Source of the DNA: Bacillota bacterium
GTDB lineage: Bacteria; Bacillota; Clostridia; Oscillospirales; Ruminococcaceae
Direction of reading: 5' to 3'
Length of the DNA: 64,000 bases
Assembly: GCA_023388515.1 (NCBI GenBank)
Contig: JAEWGD010000038.1
Coordinates: forward strand, 76,775-140,774
Shown here: positions 24,623-34,048 of the stretch, one piece after another
How the letters are laid out: every line of letters begins with the position of its first letter
How positions within the stretch are numbered: position 1 is the first letter of the stretch
Program-made: the position numbers and the translations under genes
The notes under the pieces: model-generated
The model's input: only the letters and a program-made list of their open reading frames with translations
Database searches by the model: none
Told to the model about the DNA's origin: nothing

Positions 24623-25495
24623 TTGGGCATTATTAAAACTGAAGATTTAACCTATACATATAGTGTAGGAACTCCATTTGAGAAAAAAGCGATTGATAAT
24701 ATCAATATTGAAATAGAAGAGGGAGAACTTGTAGGCATTATCGGGCATACAGGTTCTGGTAAATCAACCTTAATTCAGCATTTTAATGGATTACTAAAGC
24801 CTACAAGTGGTAAAATTTTGGTTGAAGGTAAGGATATATGGGGAAGTAAGGCGAATACTCGTCAAGCAAGGTTTACTGTGGGGTTGGTCTTTCAGTATCC
24901 TGAATATCAAATTTTTGAGGAAACTGTTTATAGGGATATTGCGTTTGGTCCTAAAAATATGGGGCTTAGTTCAGATGAAGTTGACCGTCGAGTTAAGGAA
25001 ACTGCGATTGCAGTTGGTATTGATGAGGATTTGCTTCAAAAGTCGCCGTTCGAGTTATCGGGTGGGCAAAAACGTAGGGTTGCAATTGCTGGAGTTATGG
25101 CGATGGAGCCGAAAATACTTATACTTGATGAGCCAACGGCAGGGCTTGACCCAAAAGGTAGAGAAAAAATCCTTAATCTTATTAAGGCACACCATAAAAG
25201 AACTGGGTGTACGGTGCTGATTGTTTCTCATAGCATGGAAGATATAGCTAGATATGCAAGTAAAATACTTGTTATGAATAAGTCGGAGATATTTTACTAT
25301 GGCATGACTGCTGAAGTTTTCAAGAGGGCTGATGAGATTTCAAAAATGGGTTTGACAGTACCACAGATTACAAGGGTTATTAATGAACTAAAAAATAGAG
25401 GTATCCATATTGAAGATGAAGTTTATACTGTAAAATATGCAAAGGAAATTTTGCTGAAATACCTGTCTGAAAAGGAGGGTAAGGCTTATGATTAA
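24623..25495 (+). CDS. ecfA2: Energy-coupling factor transporter ATPase EcfA2
   Basis: Second ATPase of the ECF module, 290 residues. Walker A is GHTGSGKST, the Q-loop is FQYPEYQIFEETVYRDIAFGP (the QYPE form typical of EcfA2), the signature is LSGGQKRRVAIAG and Walker B is LILDEPTAGLD. The start is TTG at 24623 with GAGGT six bases upstream. It begins 13 bases after ecfA1 and overlaps ecfT by 8 bases. Confidence 0.95.
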   Translation: MGIIKTEDLTYTYSVGTPFEKKAIDNINIEIEEGELVGIIGHTGSGKSTLIQHFNGLLKPTSGKILVEGKDIWGSKANTRQARFTVGLVFQYPEYQIFEETVYRDIAFGPKNMGLSSDEVDRRVKETAIAVGIDEDLLQKSPFELSGGQKRRVAIAGVMAMEPKILILDEPTAGLDPKGREKILNLIKAHHKRTGCTVLIVSHSMEDIARYASKILVMNKSEIFYYGMTAEVFKRADEISKMGLTVPQITRVINELKNRGIHIEDEVYTVKYAKEILLKYLSEKEGKAYD

Positions 25496-26291
25496 GGATA
25501 TAACTCTTGGGCAGTATTTTCCAGGAAACAGCATAGTCCATAGGCTTGACCCAAGATTTAAGATAATAATTACAACAATTTACATTGCAATGCTTTTTAT
25601 TTCTAGTGGTTTATTAGGACTATTTGTTGGTGGGGTATTCGCTTTTGGGGCATTGATTTTATCTAAAATTCCATTTAAATTAATACTAAAAAGCTTAAAG
25701 CCGTTAATACCAATTTTGCTTTTTACATCAGTGTTTAACCTTTTGTTTATTGATGGGGGAGATGTTTATATAAAATGGGCGTTTATTAAGATAACTGAAG
25801 ATGGCGTAAATATGACAGTTTATATGACAATACGCATTATTTTCTTGATTATTGGCTCATCTCTTTTAACATACACAACTTCACCGATAGCTTTAACTGA
25901 TGCTATTGAATATTTGTTGTCACCGTTTAAAAAGCTAAAAATGCCTGTGCATGAGTTTGCTATGATGATGACAATTGCGTTGAGGTTTATACCTACTTTG
26001 ATAGAGGAAACTGATAAAATTATGTCTGCACAAAAGGCTAGGGGTGCTGACTTTGAAAGTGGAAAGATTACGCAGAGGGTAAAGGCGTTAATTCCAATAT
26101 TGATACCACTTTTTGTATCAGCTTTTAGACGTGCAGAAGATTTAGCACTTGCTATGACTTGCCGTTGTTATCATGGTGGAGAGGGCAGAACACGCCTGAA
26201 ACAGCTTAAATCTGGGGCAAAGGATTATATGGCAACAGCAATTACACTAGTGTTTCTTTCAGGTATAATTATACTGAATATATTGATTTAA
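25488..26291 (+). CDS. ecfT: Energy-coupling factor transmembrane protein EcfT
   Basis: Membrane scaffold of the ECF transporter, 267 residues with about five membrane segments. The coupling motif QKARGADFES, which contacts the ATPases, is present, and a second basic motif lies in SAFRRAEDLALAM. It is last of the three ECF genes and is followed 26 bases later by truA. Confidence 0.94.
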   Translation: MIKDITLGQYFPGNSIVHRLDPRFKIIITTIYIAMLFISSGLLGLFVGGVFAFGALILSKIPFKLILKSLKPLIPILLFTSVFNLLFIDGGDVYIKWAFIKITEDGVNMTVYMTIRIIFLIIGSSLLTYTTSPIALTDAIEYLLSPFKKLKMPVHEFAMMMTIALRFIPTLIEETDKIMSAQKARGADFESGKITQRVKALIPILIPLFVSAFRRAEDLALAMTCRCYHGGEGRTRLKQLKSGAKDYMATAITLVFLSGIIILNILI

Positions 26292-26317
26292 AGCTTTATG
26301 GATAGAGGTTCAAAAAA

Positions 26318-27061
26318 TTGAGAAACTTAAAAGTTATGATGGCTTATAGAGGTACGAATTATCATGGATTTCAAAGGCAGAAGAATGCGATTACTGTTCA
26401 GGAGGTAGTTGAAAAGCACGTTTCGAGTGTGCTTAATGAGGAATTAGAAATTTTCGGATGCTCAAGAACGGATACAGGGGTTCATGCAAATCAATATTGC
26501 TTTTCAGTTATGACGAATAGTAATATCCCAACGGGGAATTTTATTAGGGGTGTGAATGGGGAGCTACCTCAAGATATTTCGATACTTTCATGTGAGGAAG
26601 TAGCACTTGATTTTCATGCAAGGTACTCATGTAAAGCGAAGGAATATATTTATAAGATACACAATAGGCAAACTAGAAACCCTTTTACTACTGATTTAGA
26701 ATACCATTATAGGCGACCGATGGATATTGAACTTATGAGAAAAGCTGCACAGTATTTTGTGGGAACACATGATTTTAAGAGTTTTTGTTCAAAAGATTCG
26801 GATAAAATTAACACAATAAGAACAATACATAAGTTTGATCTAGAAATTAGTGGTGATTCAATAATTATGCTTGTAAAAGGCGACGGTTTTCTGTATAATA
26901 TGATTAGGATTATGGTTGGAACACTTATATGGGTTAATGAGGGGAAAATAAATATTGATGAGCTTTCGGATATAATTGGAGCAAAGGACAGAAATTACGC
27001 TGGCAAAACTGCACAGGCACATGGATTATATCTCAATAAGATTTATTATGACGAAGTATGA
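26318..27061 (+). CDS. truA: tRNA pseudouridine(38-40) synthase TruA
   Basis: Makes pseudouridine at positions 38-40 of the anticodon arm. 247 residues. The catalytic Asp lies in SRTDTGVHA, and the start LKVMMAYRGTNYHGFQRQ and the C-terminal GDGFLYNMIRIMVGTL are typical. The start is TTG at 26318 with GAGGT upstream. The ecfA1-ecfA2-ecfT-truA order is common in Firmicutes. Confidence 0.95.
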   Translation: MRNLKVMMAYRGTNYHGFQRQKNAITVQEVVEKHVSSVLNEELEIFGCSRTDTGVHANQYCFSVMTNSNIPTGNFIRGVNGELPQDISILSCEEVALDFHARYSCKAKEYIYKIHNRQTRNPFTTDLEYHYRRPMDIELMRKAAQYFVGTHDFKSFCSKDSDKINTIRTIHKFDLEISGDSIIMLVKGDGFLYNMIRIMVGTLIWVNEGKINIDELSDIIGAKDRNYAGKTAQAHGLYLNKIYYDEV

Positions 27062-27145
27062 TTTTTAATTAATTTTTTTAAAATAGGAAAACACAAAATT
27101 AAACGTTAAAATTAGTATAGTATTGCGTCAAACGAGGAGTACATA

Positions 27146-28315
27146 ATGGAAGATAAGGTTAAGGATATAGGTCTTTTGCGACGCAGGAGAAGACGTCGTC
27201 ATAAGATATTTAAAATGACAGTTTTGTTAGCTTTAATTGTTGCAGGAATTGGGGCATATACAAATAGTGAGAGATGGATTCCAAAACTTGAGGGGATTGG
27301 AACAAAGTATTATAGCATTTCACAGAGCAAAAAATCTAAGACATCTGGAAACTTTCCACTTATCATTTCTGATGGTGTTAATTATCATGTAGGAAGTATT
27401 GATAAGCAACTTGCAATTTTGAGTGATGCATACCTCCATATTTACTCGGATAATGGTGAATTAATTGATACAAGACAGCATGCTTACAATAGTGCAGTCT
27501 TAGAGAATGCTGGCAAAAAGGCACTTGTTTATGAGCATGGTGGTAATAGGTTTAGGGTTGAGAGTAAATATAAAACTGTGTATAAGAAAGAAATTGCAGA
27601 TAATATTTTATTTGCAAGGATTAGCAAGGATGGCGTTGTTGCTGTTGTAAGTAGCTCTGAAACATATGTTTGCATGCTTACGGTTTATGATGATTCTGGG
27701 AAGGAAATATACAGGGTTCAAAGCATAGATAAAATTTTTGATTTATCTTTTACGAATGATAGCAAGGGCTGTATTACAGTGACAATAGATGAGGATAATG
27801 GAAGAATGGTTTCAAATGTCCACAGCTTATCATTTAGTGCTGAAACGGCAAAGTGGGTTAGTGAGCAGTTTGATTCGTTTGCTATTAAGTCTTTCTGTAC
27901 AAGTGAGGGTGGTGCATTTATTTTTGGGGACACTAAATGTGCATATTTTGATGATAATGGACAGAAAGTATCTGAGTATACCTATAAGGATAAATTGATA
28001 GGTTATGATTTTGATGATGGTAAGGTAGCGATGATATTCCACAATGATCAAAAGCGAAAAAACAGTCTTGTTACTATTAAAGGACCGAATGCAGATGCTA
28101 CGGAGATTAGTATTGATGAGCAATTAAAATATGTTAATGTTGCGGGAGATTACGCATATGTAATGACGAATGTAGATATGAAGACATTTAATTTCAGTGG
28201 TAAACAGACAAAATCTAAAGACATTTCTGATACTTATGATAGGTTTTATAAAATGGGGGATTATTTCTTTTTGTTAGGTTATGACAGGATAGATAGACTT
28301 GACGTGAGAGATTAA
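27146..28315 (+). CDS. DUF5711 family membrane-anchored protein
   Basis: 389 residues. A strongly basic N-terminus (LLRRRRRRRHK) precedes one membrane segment (about residues 24-42), so most of the protein is predicted outside the membrane. The extracellular part is beta-rich with repeating short strands (DGVNYHV, AYLHIYSDNGEL, SKDGVVAVVSS), consistent with a beta-propeller-like fold. Family function is unknown. It is 19 bases from a CvpA-family gene and likely co-transcribed with it. Confidence 0.8.
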   Translation: MEDKVKDIGLLRRRRRRRHKIFKMTVLLALIVAGIGAYTNSERWIPKLEGIGTKYYSISQSKKSKTSGNFPLIISDGVNYHVGSIDKQLAILSDAYLHIYSDNGELIDTRQHAYNSAVLENAGKKALVYEHGGNRFRVESKYKTVYKKEIADNILFARISKDGVVAVVSSSETYVCMLTVYDDSGKEIYRVQSIDKIFDLSFTNDSKGCITVTIDEDNGRMVSNVHSLSFSAETAKWVSEQFDSFAIKSFCTSEGGAFIFGDTKCAYFDDNGQKVSEYTYKDKLIGYDFDDGKVAMIFHNDQKRKNSLVTIKGPNADATEISIDEQLKYVNVAGDYAYVMTNVDMKTFNFSGKQTKSKDISDTYDRFYKMGDYFFLLGYDRIDRLDVRD

Positions 28316-28334
28316 AATATAAGGTGGTTTAAAG

Positions 28335-29249
28335 ATGGGAAGTAGTTTTTGGTGGTTTTTTGATGCAATAGTAATTGCACTTATATGTGGTTTTGTATAT
28401 AAGAATGCAAAAAAAGGCTTTGTTAAGTCAATTATGTTAATTGCCTCATATGCAGTTGCAGTTTTGATTGCATTACCGATGAGCAGTTTTGTCAGTAATA
28501 AAATATATGATTCATACATAAAGGATAAAAGTGTTGAAGCTGTTCAGACAACTGTATCAAATATAAAAATTGAAAAAGAAATTAAAAATATTATTGACCA
28601 AAGCAATTTTGGGGTAGAAATTAGCGAACAGGAAATATCTAACATCCTCAACAGTGCTAGCGATTTAGATGTTGATGAACAGATTATGGGGCTTATAAGA
28701 GCTAAAAGTGGTCAAGGGGTTACTGATGATGATGGACTCAAGGAAAAGCTTGAAAACAATATAAGTAACCGCATTACAAACAGGCTTGGCGATGAAATAC
28801 CTAGTTTTGTAGCAAGAAGTGTTGCTGAAACCACAACTAAAAATAAGACTTTATTTTCAGATACAGTAAAGGTTCTTGGTGGTTCGCCTAGCGAGTCGGC
28901 AAATTTTATTGAGGCGAATTATTTAAGACCAGTAACAGTAAATGTTATAAGAATTATTACTTTTTTTATTTTATTTACGATTTTTAGTATAGTATTTAAT
29001 ATAATTTTAGTTAGGCTAGATAAGATAGCTACATCAGCTGGGGTAAGTAAGTATGATGGATTATTAGGGGGCTTAATTGGCTTAGTTGAGGCTGTTATAG
29101 TTATAATTTTAGTTGTGTTTTTAGTTAAGCTTTTGATTACAATCAGTGATGGCACGTTAGTGTTTTTCAATAATGAAACAATTGAAAGGACAAAAATTTT
29201 CAGACTGTTCTACAACTTAAAAATAATGGGTTACAGTTATCCCGTTTAA
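28335..29249 (+). CDS. CvpA family membrane protein
   Basis: 304 residues. Two N-terminal membrane segments (about 7-25 and 32-50) and two C-terminal ones (about 200-225 and 240-268) flank a hydrophilic central region of roughly 145 residues. The N-terminal DAIVIALICGFVYKNAKKGFVKS pattern fits CvpA. The family is named for colicin V production in Escherichia coli; in Gram-positives the role is unclear. The large central insertion is longer than in the typical 160-180-residue CvpA. Confidence 0.8.
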   Translation: MGSSFWWFFDAIVIALICGFVYKNAKKGFVKSIMLIASYAVAVLIALPMSSFVSNKIYDSYIKDKSVEAVQTTVSNIKIEKEIKNIIDQSNFGVEISEQEISNILNSASDLDVDEQIMGLIRAKSGQGVTDDDGLKEKLENNISNRITNRLGDEIPSFVARSVAETTTKNKTLFSDTVKVLGGSPSESANFIEANYLRPVTVNVIRIITFFILFTIFSIVFNIILVRLDKIATSAGVSKYDGLLGGLIGLVEAVIVIILVVFLVKLLITISDGTLVFFNNETIERTKIFRLFYNLKIMGYSYPV

Positions 29250-29283
29250 ACTATTAATTAAGAAATATCCTGTGATTTTCACA

Positions 29284-29304
29284 TACAGAAGATTATCTTC
29301 TGTA
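29284..29304. promoter_or_regulatory. Perfect 21-base palindrome in the leader of the ClpE-like gene
   Basis: TACAGAAGAT and its exact complement ATCTTCTGTA flank one central T, 24 bases before the ATG. It is not a CtsR heptad repeat and not CIRCE. There is no T-run after it. It could be an operator for a stress regulator or an RNA hairpin near the ribosome site. Confidence 0.45.
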
Positions 29305-29327
29305 ATCTTTAAAATGGAGGAATTAAA

Positions 29328-31625
29328 ATGATATTATGCAGTAGATGCAAAAAAAGACCTGCTGTTGTTTTTATTACAGCAGTACAAGGTGAAGAAAAGA
29401 AAAATGAAGGACTTTGTATGATTTGTGCAAGGGACTTAAATATCCCTCAAGTTGCTGATTATATGAGCCAAATGGGCATTACAGATGATGATATAGAACA
29501 AATGTCCGAACAGTTGATGGATATTGAGGATGGGGAGGGATTTGAATTTGGTGGTTCAAATACTCTACCACCGTTTATTCAAAATATGCTTGGTGGAATG
29601 GATAAGAATTTTGGCAAGGATGAAAAAGTCAATTCTGATGATTTTAAAAATGATTATCTAAAGAAAGATAAAAAGCAAGATAAAACCAAGCCTAAAAACA
29701 ATACACCAAAGGAAAAGCAGTTTAAGTTTTTGGACAGCTATTGCACAAACCTTAGCCAAAGGGCTAGAGAAGGTAAGCTTGATAATATAATTGGAAGAGA
29801 TAAGGAAATATCAAGAGTAGTGCAGATTTTATCCCGTAGAACAAAGAATAACCCATGCCTTATCGGTGAACCTGGTGTTGGTAAGACAGCTATTGCTGAG
29901 GGGATTGCACAGAGGATTGAGTCTGAAGATGTTCCATTTAATCTTTTAAATAAGAAGATTTATTTGCTTGATTTAACTGCACTTGTTGCTGGAACACAGT
30001 TTAGAGGACAGTTTGAAAGCAGAGTTAAAGGCTTGATTAATGAAGTTAAGGCTGAGGGGAATATTATTCTATTTATTGATGAGGTACATAATCTTATAGG
30101 AACAGGCGATTCCGAAGGCTCAATGAATGCAGCAAATATTCTAAAGCCTGCATTATCCAGAGGAGAAATACAGGTAATTGGTGCGACAACATTTGTTGAG
30201 TACCGTAAGTATATTGAAAAAGACAGTGCACTTGAAAGGCGTTTCCAGCCTGTTGTTGTTAATGAGTCAACAATTGAGGATACAATTGACGTGCTAAAGG
30301 GTATTAAGTGCTATTATGAGGAATATCATAAGGTTAAGATTAATGATGAATTGATAAGACTGTGTGCTATATTGTCGGAAAGATATATTACGGACCGTTT
30401 TCTTCCTGATAAGGCTATCGACCTTTTAGACGAAAGCTGTGCTTGTACTAATATAAGAAGTCCTGAGATTGCTGAATACGAACAGGCAACTAGAAAACTT
30501 GCAACCCTTATAGAAATGGAGAAAGTTATTGAGGAACAGGAAGAGCCTGATTATAAATCTCTTGCAGAAATTAAAGCTAATATAATTAGAATTAAAGATA
30601 CTGTTGCAGAGCTAGAGCCTAAAGTTAAAAGCATCAATGTTACTGAAAATGATTTAGCAAAGGTTATCGAGCTTTGGACAGGGATACCTGCAAATAAAAT
30701 AGCAGAAACAGAATTTAATAAGATTGCAAATTTGGAAGAGAAACTAAAAGAGAATATAATTGGACAGGATGAGGCTATTAAGTTGCTTTCAAACGCTATA
30801 AAACGCACAAGGGTACAGCTTTCGAAGCGTCGCCGTCCTGCATCATTCATCTTTGTTGGACCTACTGGAGTGGGCAAAACAGAGCTTGTAAAGGTGCTTG
30901 CAACAGAGATGTTTGATTCAACAGAACCATTAATTCGACTTGATATGTCAGAATTTATGGAAAAGCATGCTGTATCAAGGATTATAGGTTCGCCTCCAGG
31001 ATATGTTGGGTATGACGAGGCAGGGCAACTTACTGAAAAGGTGAGGAGAAGACCATATTCTGTAATACTTTTTGATGAGATTGAAAAAGCACATCCAGAT
31101 GTAATGAATATTCTTCTGCAAATTTTAGATGAGGGTAAAATTACTGACGCACAGGGGAGAACTGTAAGTTTTGAAAATACAGTTATTGTAATGACATCGA
31201 ATGCTGGTTCAACTGATAAAAGCGTTGGTGTCGGATTTAACAGGACTATTCAAGAAATTTCATCTGATAAAGCAATGAAAGGCTTGTCTGAATTCCTAAG
31301 ACCTGAATTCTTGAGTAGAATAGATGAAGTGGTTGTGTTCAAGCCTTTATCAAAGGAAAGCTATGAAAAAATAGCAGCATTAATGATTGATGAAATGAAA
31401 GAACCACTTGCTGAAAAAGATATAAAAGTTAGCTATGATGATAAGGCACTTGCTAAGATTGCTGATAAATCATTCGATAAAAAGTTTGGTGCGAGGGATA
31501 TTAGGCGAGTAATTCGTAAGGAAGTTGAAGATAAGGTTGCTGAAATTATTATAGAAAAAATCGGTGGAATATCCGAAATATTTATAACAGCTGAGGGTGA
31601 AGACCTTATTGTAACAGCAAAATAA
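29328..31625 (+). CDS. ClpE/ClpC-type ATP-dependent Clp protease ATPase subunit
   Basis: Unfoldase of the Hsp100 family, 765 residues, that would feed ClpP. Instead of the usual Clp-N repeats it starts with a zinc-finger-like segment (Cys at 4, 7, 30 and 33: CSRC, CMIC) and an acidic low-complexity spacer, as in ClpE. Two AAA+ domains follow: Walker A GEPGVGKT (about 180) with FIDEVHNLIG, and GPTGVGKT (about 511) with LFDEIEKAHPDV. A short mid-domain lies between them. GGAGG precedes the ATG. It follows CvpA by 78 bases and is followed by a terminator. Confidence 0.9.
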   Translation: MILCSRCKKRPAVVFITAVQGEEKKNEGLCMICARDLNIPQVADYMSQMGITDDDIEQMSEQLMDIEDGEGFEFGGSNTLPPFIQNMLGGMDKNFGKDEKVNSDDFKNDYLKKDKKQDKTKPKNNTPKEKQFKFLDSYCTNLSQRAREGKLDNIIGRDKEISRVVQILSRRTKNNPCLIGEPGVGKTAIAEGIAQRIESEDVPFNLLNKKIYLLDLTALVAGTQFRGQFESRVKGLINEVKAEGNIILFIDEVHNLIGTGDSEGSMNAANILKPALSRGEIQVIGATTFVEYRKYIEKDSALERRFQPVVVNESTIEDTIDVLKGIKCYYEEYHKVKINDELIRLCAILSERYITDRFLPDKAIDLLDESCACTNIRSPEIAEYEQATRKLATLIEMEKVIEEQEEPDYKSLAEIKANIIRIKDTVAELEPKVKSINVTENDLAKVIELWTGIPANKIAETEFNKIANLEEKLKENIIGQDEAIKLLSNAIKRTRVQLSKRRRPASFIFVGPTGVGKTELVKVLATEMFDSTEPLIRLDMSEFMEKHAVSRIIGSPPGYVGYDEAGQLTEKVRRRPYSVILFDEIEKAHPDVMNILLQILDEGKITDAQGRTVSFENTVIVMTSNAGSTDKSVGVGFNRTIQEISSDKAMKGLSEFLRPEFLSRIDEVVVFKPLSKESYEKIAALMIDEMKEPLAEKDIKVSYDDKALAKIADKSFDKKFGARDIRRVIRKEVEDKVAEIIIEKIGGISEIFITAEGEDLIVTAK

Positions 31626-31635
31626 TATAAATAAG

Positions 31636-31685
31636 GGAATACTGATGTTAAGCTCAAAGCTTTCATATCAGTATTCCTATTTTTT
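31636..31685 (+). terminator. Rho-independent terminator after the ClpE-like gene
   Basis: An 11-bp stem (GGAATACTGAT at 31636-31646 with its complement at 31667-31677) is followed by TATTTTTT. The other side is AT-rich, so it may also help end the convergent apbE transcript. Confidence 0.82.
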
Positions 31686-31694
31686 ACAGAACAA

Positions 31695-32741
31695 TTAGTT
31701 CATGATATAATCTTCAAAGTTTTCACTATACTTTATTGAATCGTCTTGCAACACCCAAACAGCCTCAGTATCGGGAATGTTATTAATATACTCAAGCCCT
31801 TCCTCAAAAGGCATATTAAAAACAGTTGTGGAAAGTGAATCTGCTTTTGCGGAGTCCTCACATATTATAGTTACAGATTTAAAATATTCTGCTGGCATTA
31901 AGGTGTGGGTATCAATTATATGGTTGTACTTTTTGCCATTAACCACATAATATCGTTGATAATCGCCACTTGTAACAAGGGCTTTATTGGTTAGAAGTGT
32001 TGTATAGATTATTTTGTTAGAATGCTCATTATTGGGGTTTTGTATGCCGACATTCCAAGCAGAGCCGTTTTCGTCTTTATTGCCAATTGCATGAATATTC
32101 CCTCCAACGCTAACAAGCCCTGAAGTATAGCCATTCTCAATAGCAAGCTGACAAACTTTCTCTGTTGCATAGCCTTTTGCAACTGCCCCAACGTCAATGC
32201 TCATTTCAGCGTCTGCAAGATACACGGTTGAAGCTTTTTCGTCGATGATTATGTTATCTATATCAGTATGCTGTTTAGCAGTTTTAAGTTCTTGCATAGT
32301 AGGTAGGGAAGCGTGTTTAGGGTTCTCGATACCATTTTCACGATATTTACGCCAAATTTCAAGAACAGAACCAAATGCAATATTGCATTGTCCATTACTA
32401 TTTTCATATTCCGATTTCGCAAATTTGAGTAAATCTATAATTTTTTTATCCACCTTTATAGGTGTAACTCCTGCATTGTCATTTATAGTTTTAAGATTAT
32501 TTATGTCCTCATAATTATTGTAAATATCAAAAAGCTCATGATATTCCTTTAAGCTATTGTAAATAAGATTTGAAAAGCTATCAAATTCTTCTTTGGTTTC
32601 CGTATATGCAACAACTTGAGTAACTGTATCAAAAAGCAAGAAAAATTCAGCCTCATGTCGTTGTTTTTTATTTGCACCACAAGCAACAAAATTAATATTA
32701 AATATAATTATAATAAGTATTGAAAGAATTCTTTTGTTCAA
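31695..32741 (-). CDS. apbE: ApbE family FAD:protein FMN transferase (lipoprotein)
   Basis: Covalently attaches FMN to Thr or Ser of secreted or membrane electron-transfer proteins. 348 residues with a lipoprotein signal peptide ending in FVAC (Cys 21), so anchored on the outer face of the membrane. Conserved ApbE segments include FDTVTQVVAY, the DVGAVAKGYA motif, SVGGNIHAIG and the C-terminal TTVFNMPFEEGL. The start is TTG at 32741 with GAGGTGG upstream. It lies downstream of a Gx transporter and a NusG-domain-II gene on the same strand. No FMN-binding-domain substrate is encoded in the window. Confidence 0.92.
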   Translation of the reverse strand: MNKRILSILIIIIFNINFVACGANKKQRHEAEFFLLFDTVTQVVAYTETKEEFDSFSNLIYNSLKEYHELFDIYNNYEDINNLKTINDNAGVTPIKVDKKIIDLLKFAKSEYENSNGQCNIAFGSVLEIWRKYRENGIENPKHASLPTMQELKTAKQHTDIDNIIIDEKASTVYLADAEMSIDVGAVAKGYATEKVCQLAIENGYTSGLVSVGGNIHAIGNKDENGSAWNVGIQNPNNEHSNKIIYTTLLTNKALVTSGDYQRYYVVNGKKYNHIIDTHTLMPAEYFKSVTIICEDSAKADSLSTTVFNMPFEEGLEYINNIPDTEAVWVLQDDSIKYSENFEDYIMN

Positions 32742-32762
32742 CTATTCCACCTCAAAAATATA

Positions 32763-32785
32763 AGGAACAGTAATTTACTGCCCCT
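32763..32785 (-). terminator. Terminator-like hairpin between the Gx transporter gene and apbE
   Basis: On the minus strand an 11-bp stem including two G-U pairs (AGGGGCAGTAA with TTACTGTTCCT) is followed by TATATTTTT. It could partly or fully separate apbE from the upstream pair. Confidence 0.5.
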
Positions 32786-32802
32786 ATTCATTAGCAATCT
32801 AA

Positions 32803-33342
32803 CTATTTTAAATCAAGCCGATTAAAAGCTGGTAAAACAAGCCTTAGCAAAACAGCAGTTAAAGCTCCAGCAACAACTCCTGATATTAACAGCACTGGAA
32901 TATAAGCTAAAATATAGATACTTGTATAAACAATGGAAATTGCAATTAATTGACCTATATTATGAAAAACTGCACCTATTATACTAATAATTAGATAAGA
33001 AATTTTCTCTTTGAAAATTAACATAAATATTAACATTATGGTTATAGAAAGTACTCCACCCACTAGGCTTAAAAAAGCTGAAACGGGACTTCGTATAATA
33101 ATCACAAATCCAGCCTTGAGAATGGCTATCATATACGCTTCCTTTTTTCCTAGAAAGAATAGGGAATACATAACAACGATGTTTGAAAGTCCTATTTTAA
33201 TGCCTGGAACAGCAATCAGCAACGGTGGCAAAGAATTTTCAACTAACGAAAGTACAAGGGCAATAGCGAAAAGCAAACCCGTTAAAACCATTCGTTTTGT
33301 TTTCTTTAAGTTGGAGGTTTCCAACTGTTTATTTGTAGCCAT
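32803..33342 (-). CDS. Gx transporter family protein (heptaprenyl diphosphate synthase component I-like)
   Basis: Membrane protein of 179 residues with about five hydrophobic segments. The pattern PGIKIGLSNIVVMYSLF and the later SPVSAFLSLVGG are typical of the Gx_transp/Hpre_diP_synt_I family. Its true substrate is not established. The frame is open to 33363, but ATG at 33342 (AAAGG upstream) avoids overlap with the preceding gene. It is 10 bases downstream of the NusG-domain-II gene and clearly in one operon with it. Confidence 0.83.
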   Translation of the reverse strand: MATNKQLETSNLKKTKRMVLTGLLFAIALVLSLVENSLPPLLIAVPGIKIGLSNIVVMYSLFFLGKKEAYMIAILKAGFVIIIRSPVSAFLSLVGGVLSITIMLIFMLIFKEKISYLIISIIGAVFHNIGQLIAISIVYTSIYILAYIPVLLISGVVAGALTAVLLRLVLPAFNRLDLK

Positions 33343-33352
33343 AAAAACCTTT

Positions 33353-33742
33353 CTAACCAGCAACTATGTCAATATCGTCACTACTTCTATTTTTCTTTGG
33401 AACTATTTTCAATACTATTTCATTTGGTAGGCAAGCAGCACTTTCTCCAATAGTATCAAGCCTTCCCGAATAAATACAGACCTTATCGGGACAATTTGAC
33501 TCTGAAAAGCAGATACTTCCATCGCTAAACACTTGAAATACTACATTTTTATTTTGAGGTATTGAAAAGGTTTTTTCCTTTACATTAGTTAAATCAACAA
33601 TTTCTACCAGTTCTGATTTATAATATATTTCAGCCTTTGCTGGCTTATCAAAAAAAATAAATCTGCGTACTAAAAATCCAACAATGCTAATTATTATGAC
33701 AATCAAAATAATAAATACATCTGTTTTCTTTGCAAATTTCAA
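33353..33742 (-). CDS. NusG domain II-containing membrane protein
   Basis: 129 residues: one N-terminal membrane segment (about 8-28) and an extracytoplasmic beta domain of the NusG domain II type. It carries the conserved ESNCPDKVCIYSGRL with two cysteines and SAACLPNEIVLKI with a third. The open frame runs to 33847, but TTG at 33742 is favoured because GGAG lies eight to nine bases upstream and gives a short cytoplasmic start (MKFAKKTDVF). Such proteins often sit next to Gx transporters, as here. Role unknown; linkage to ApbE suggests a redox function. Confidence 0.8.
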   Translation of the reverse strand: MKFAKKTDVFIILIVIIISIVGFLVRRFIFFDKPAKAEIYYKSELVEIVDLTNVKEKTFSIPQNKNVVFQVFSDGSICFSESNCPDKVCIYSGRLDTIGESAACLPNEIVLKIVPKKNRSSDDIDIVAG

Positions 33743-33903
33743 AATAACAACTCCATTTATGAAATAATATATGATATTTATAAGCTTTGATTGCAAAATA
33801 TTTTTATTCAGTATAATTAATATAACAAATTTCACCGATTTCGTCAATACAATTCAGCAAGTCTGATTAAAACTCAAAAATAATATCTAAGCATAATAAT
33901 GCA

Positions 33904-33946
33904 AATAAAAAAGCTCTTGAACATCATAAATATGTTCAAGAGCTTT
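33904..33946 (-). terminator. Terminator of the tRNA operon
   Basis: On the minus strand a 14-bp perfect stem (33932-33945 with 33911-33924) is followed by TTTTATTT. It lies just past the encoded CCA end of tRNA-His. Confidence 0.9.
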
Positions 33947-33949
33947 ATG

Positions 33950-34027
33950 TGGGGTGGATAATGGGATTCGAACCCACGGTCTTCAGTGCCACAAACTGAC
34001 GCGTTAACCAACTACGCTATACCCACC
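33950..34027 (-). tRNA. tRNA-His (anticodon GTG)
   Basis: Full cloverleaf with the extra 5' G typical of tRNA-His, paired with the discriminator C. The acceptor stem is GTGGGTA with TATCCAC. The anticodon stem TCAGT/ACTGA encloses loop TTGTGGC, with anticodon GTG. The T-arm holds GGTTCGAAT, and CCA is encoded. It is the last gene of a three-tRNA operon. Confidence 0.95.
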
Positions 34028-34048
34028 GTATACTGTTTTAAAAAAGAT

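Noticed and set aside
18155..31625. Long plus-strand block as one single operon
   Set aside because: Gaps of 84 bases before the DUF5711 gene and 78 bases before the ClpE-like gene, with a palindrome in the latter, make separate promoters likely. I treat only ruvC to truA as a probable unit.
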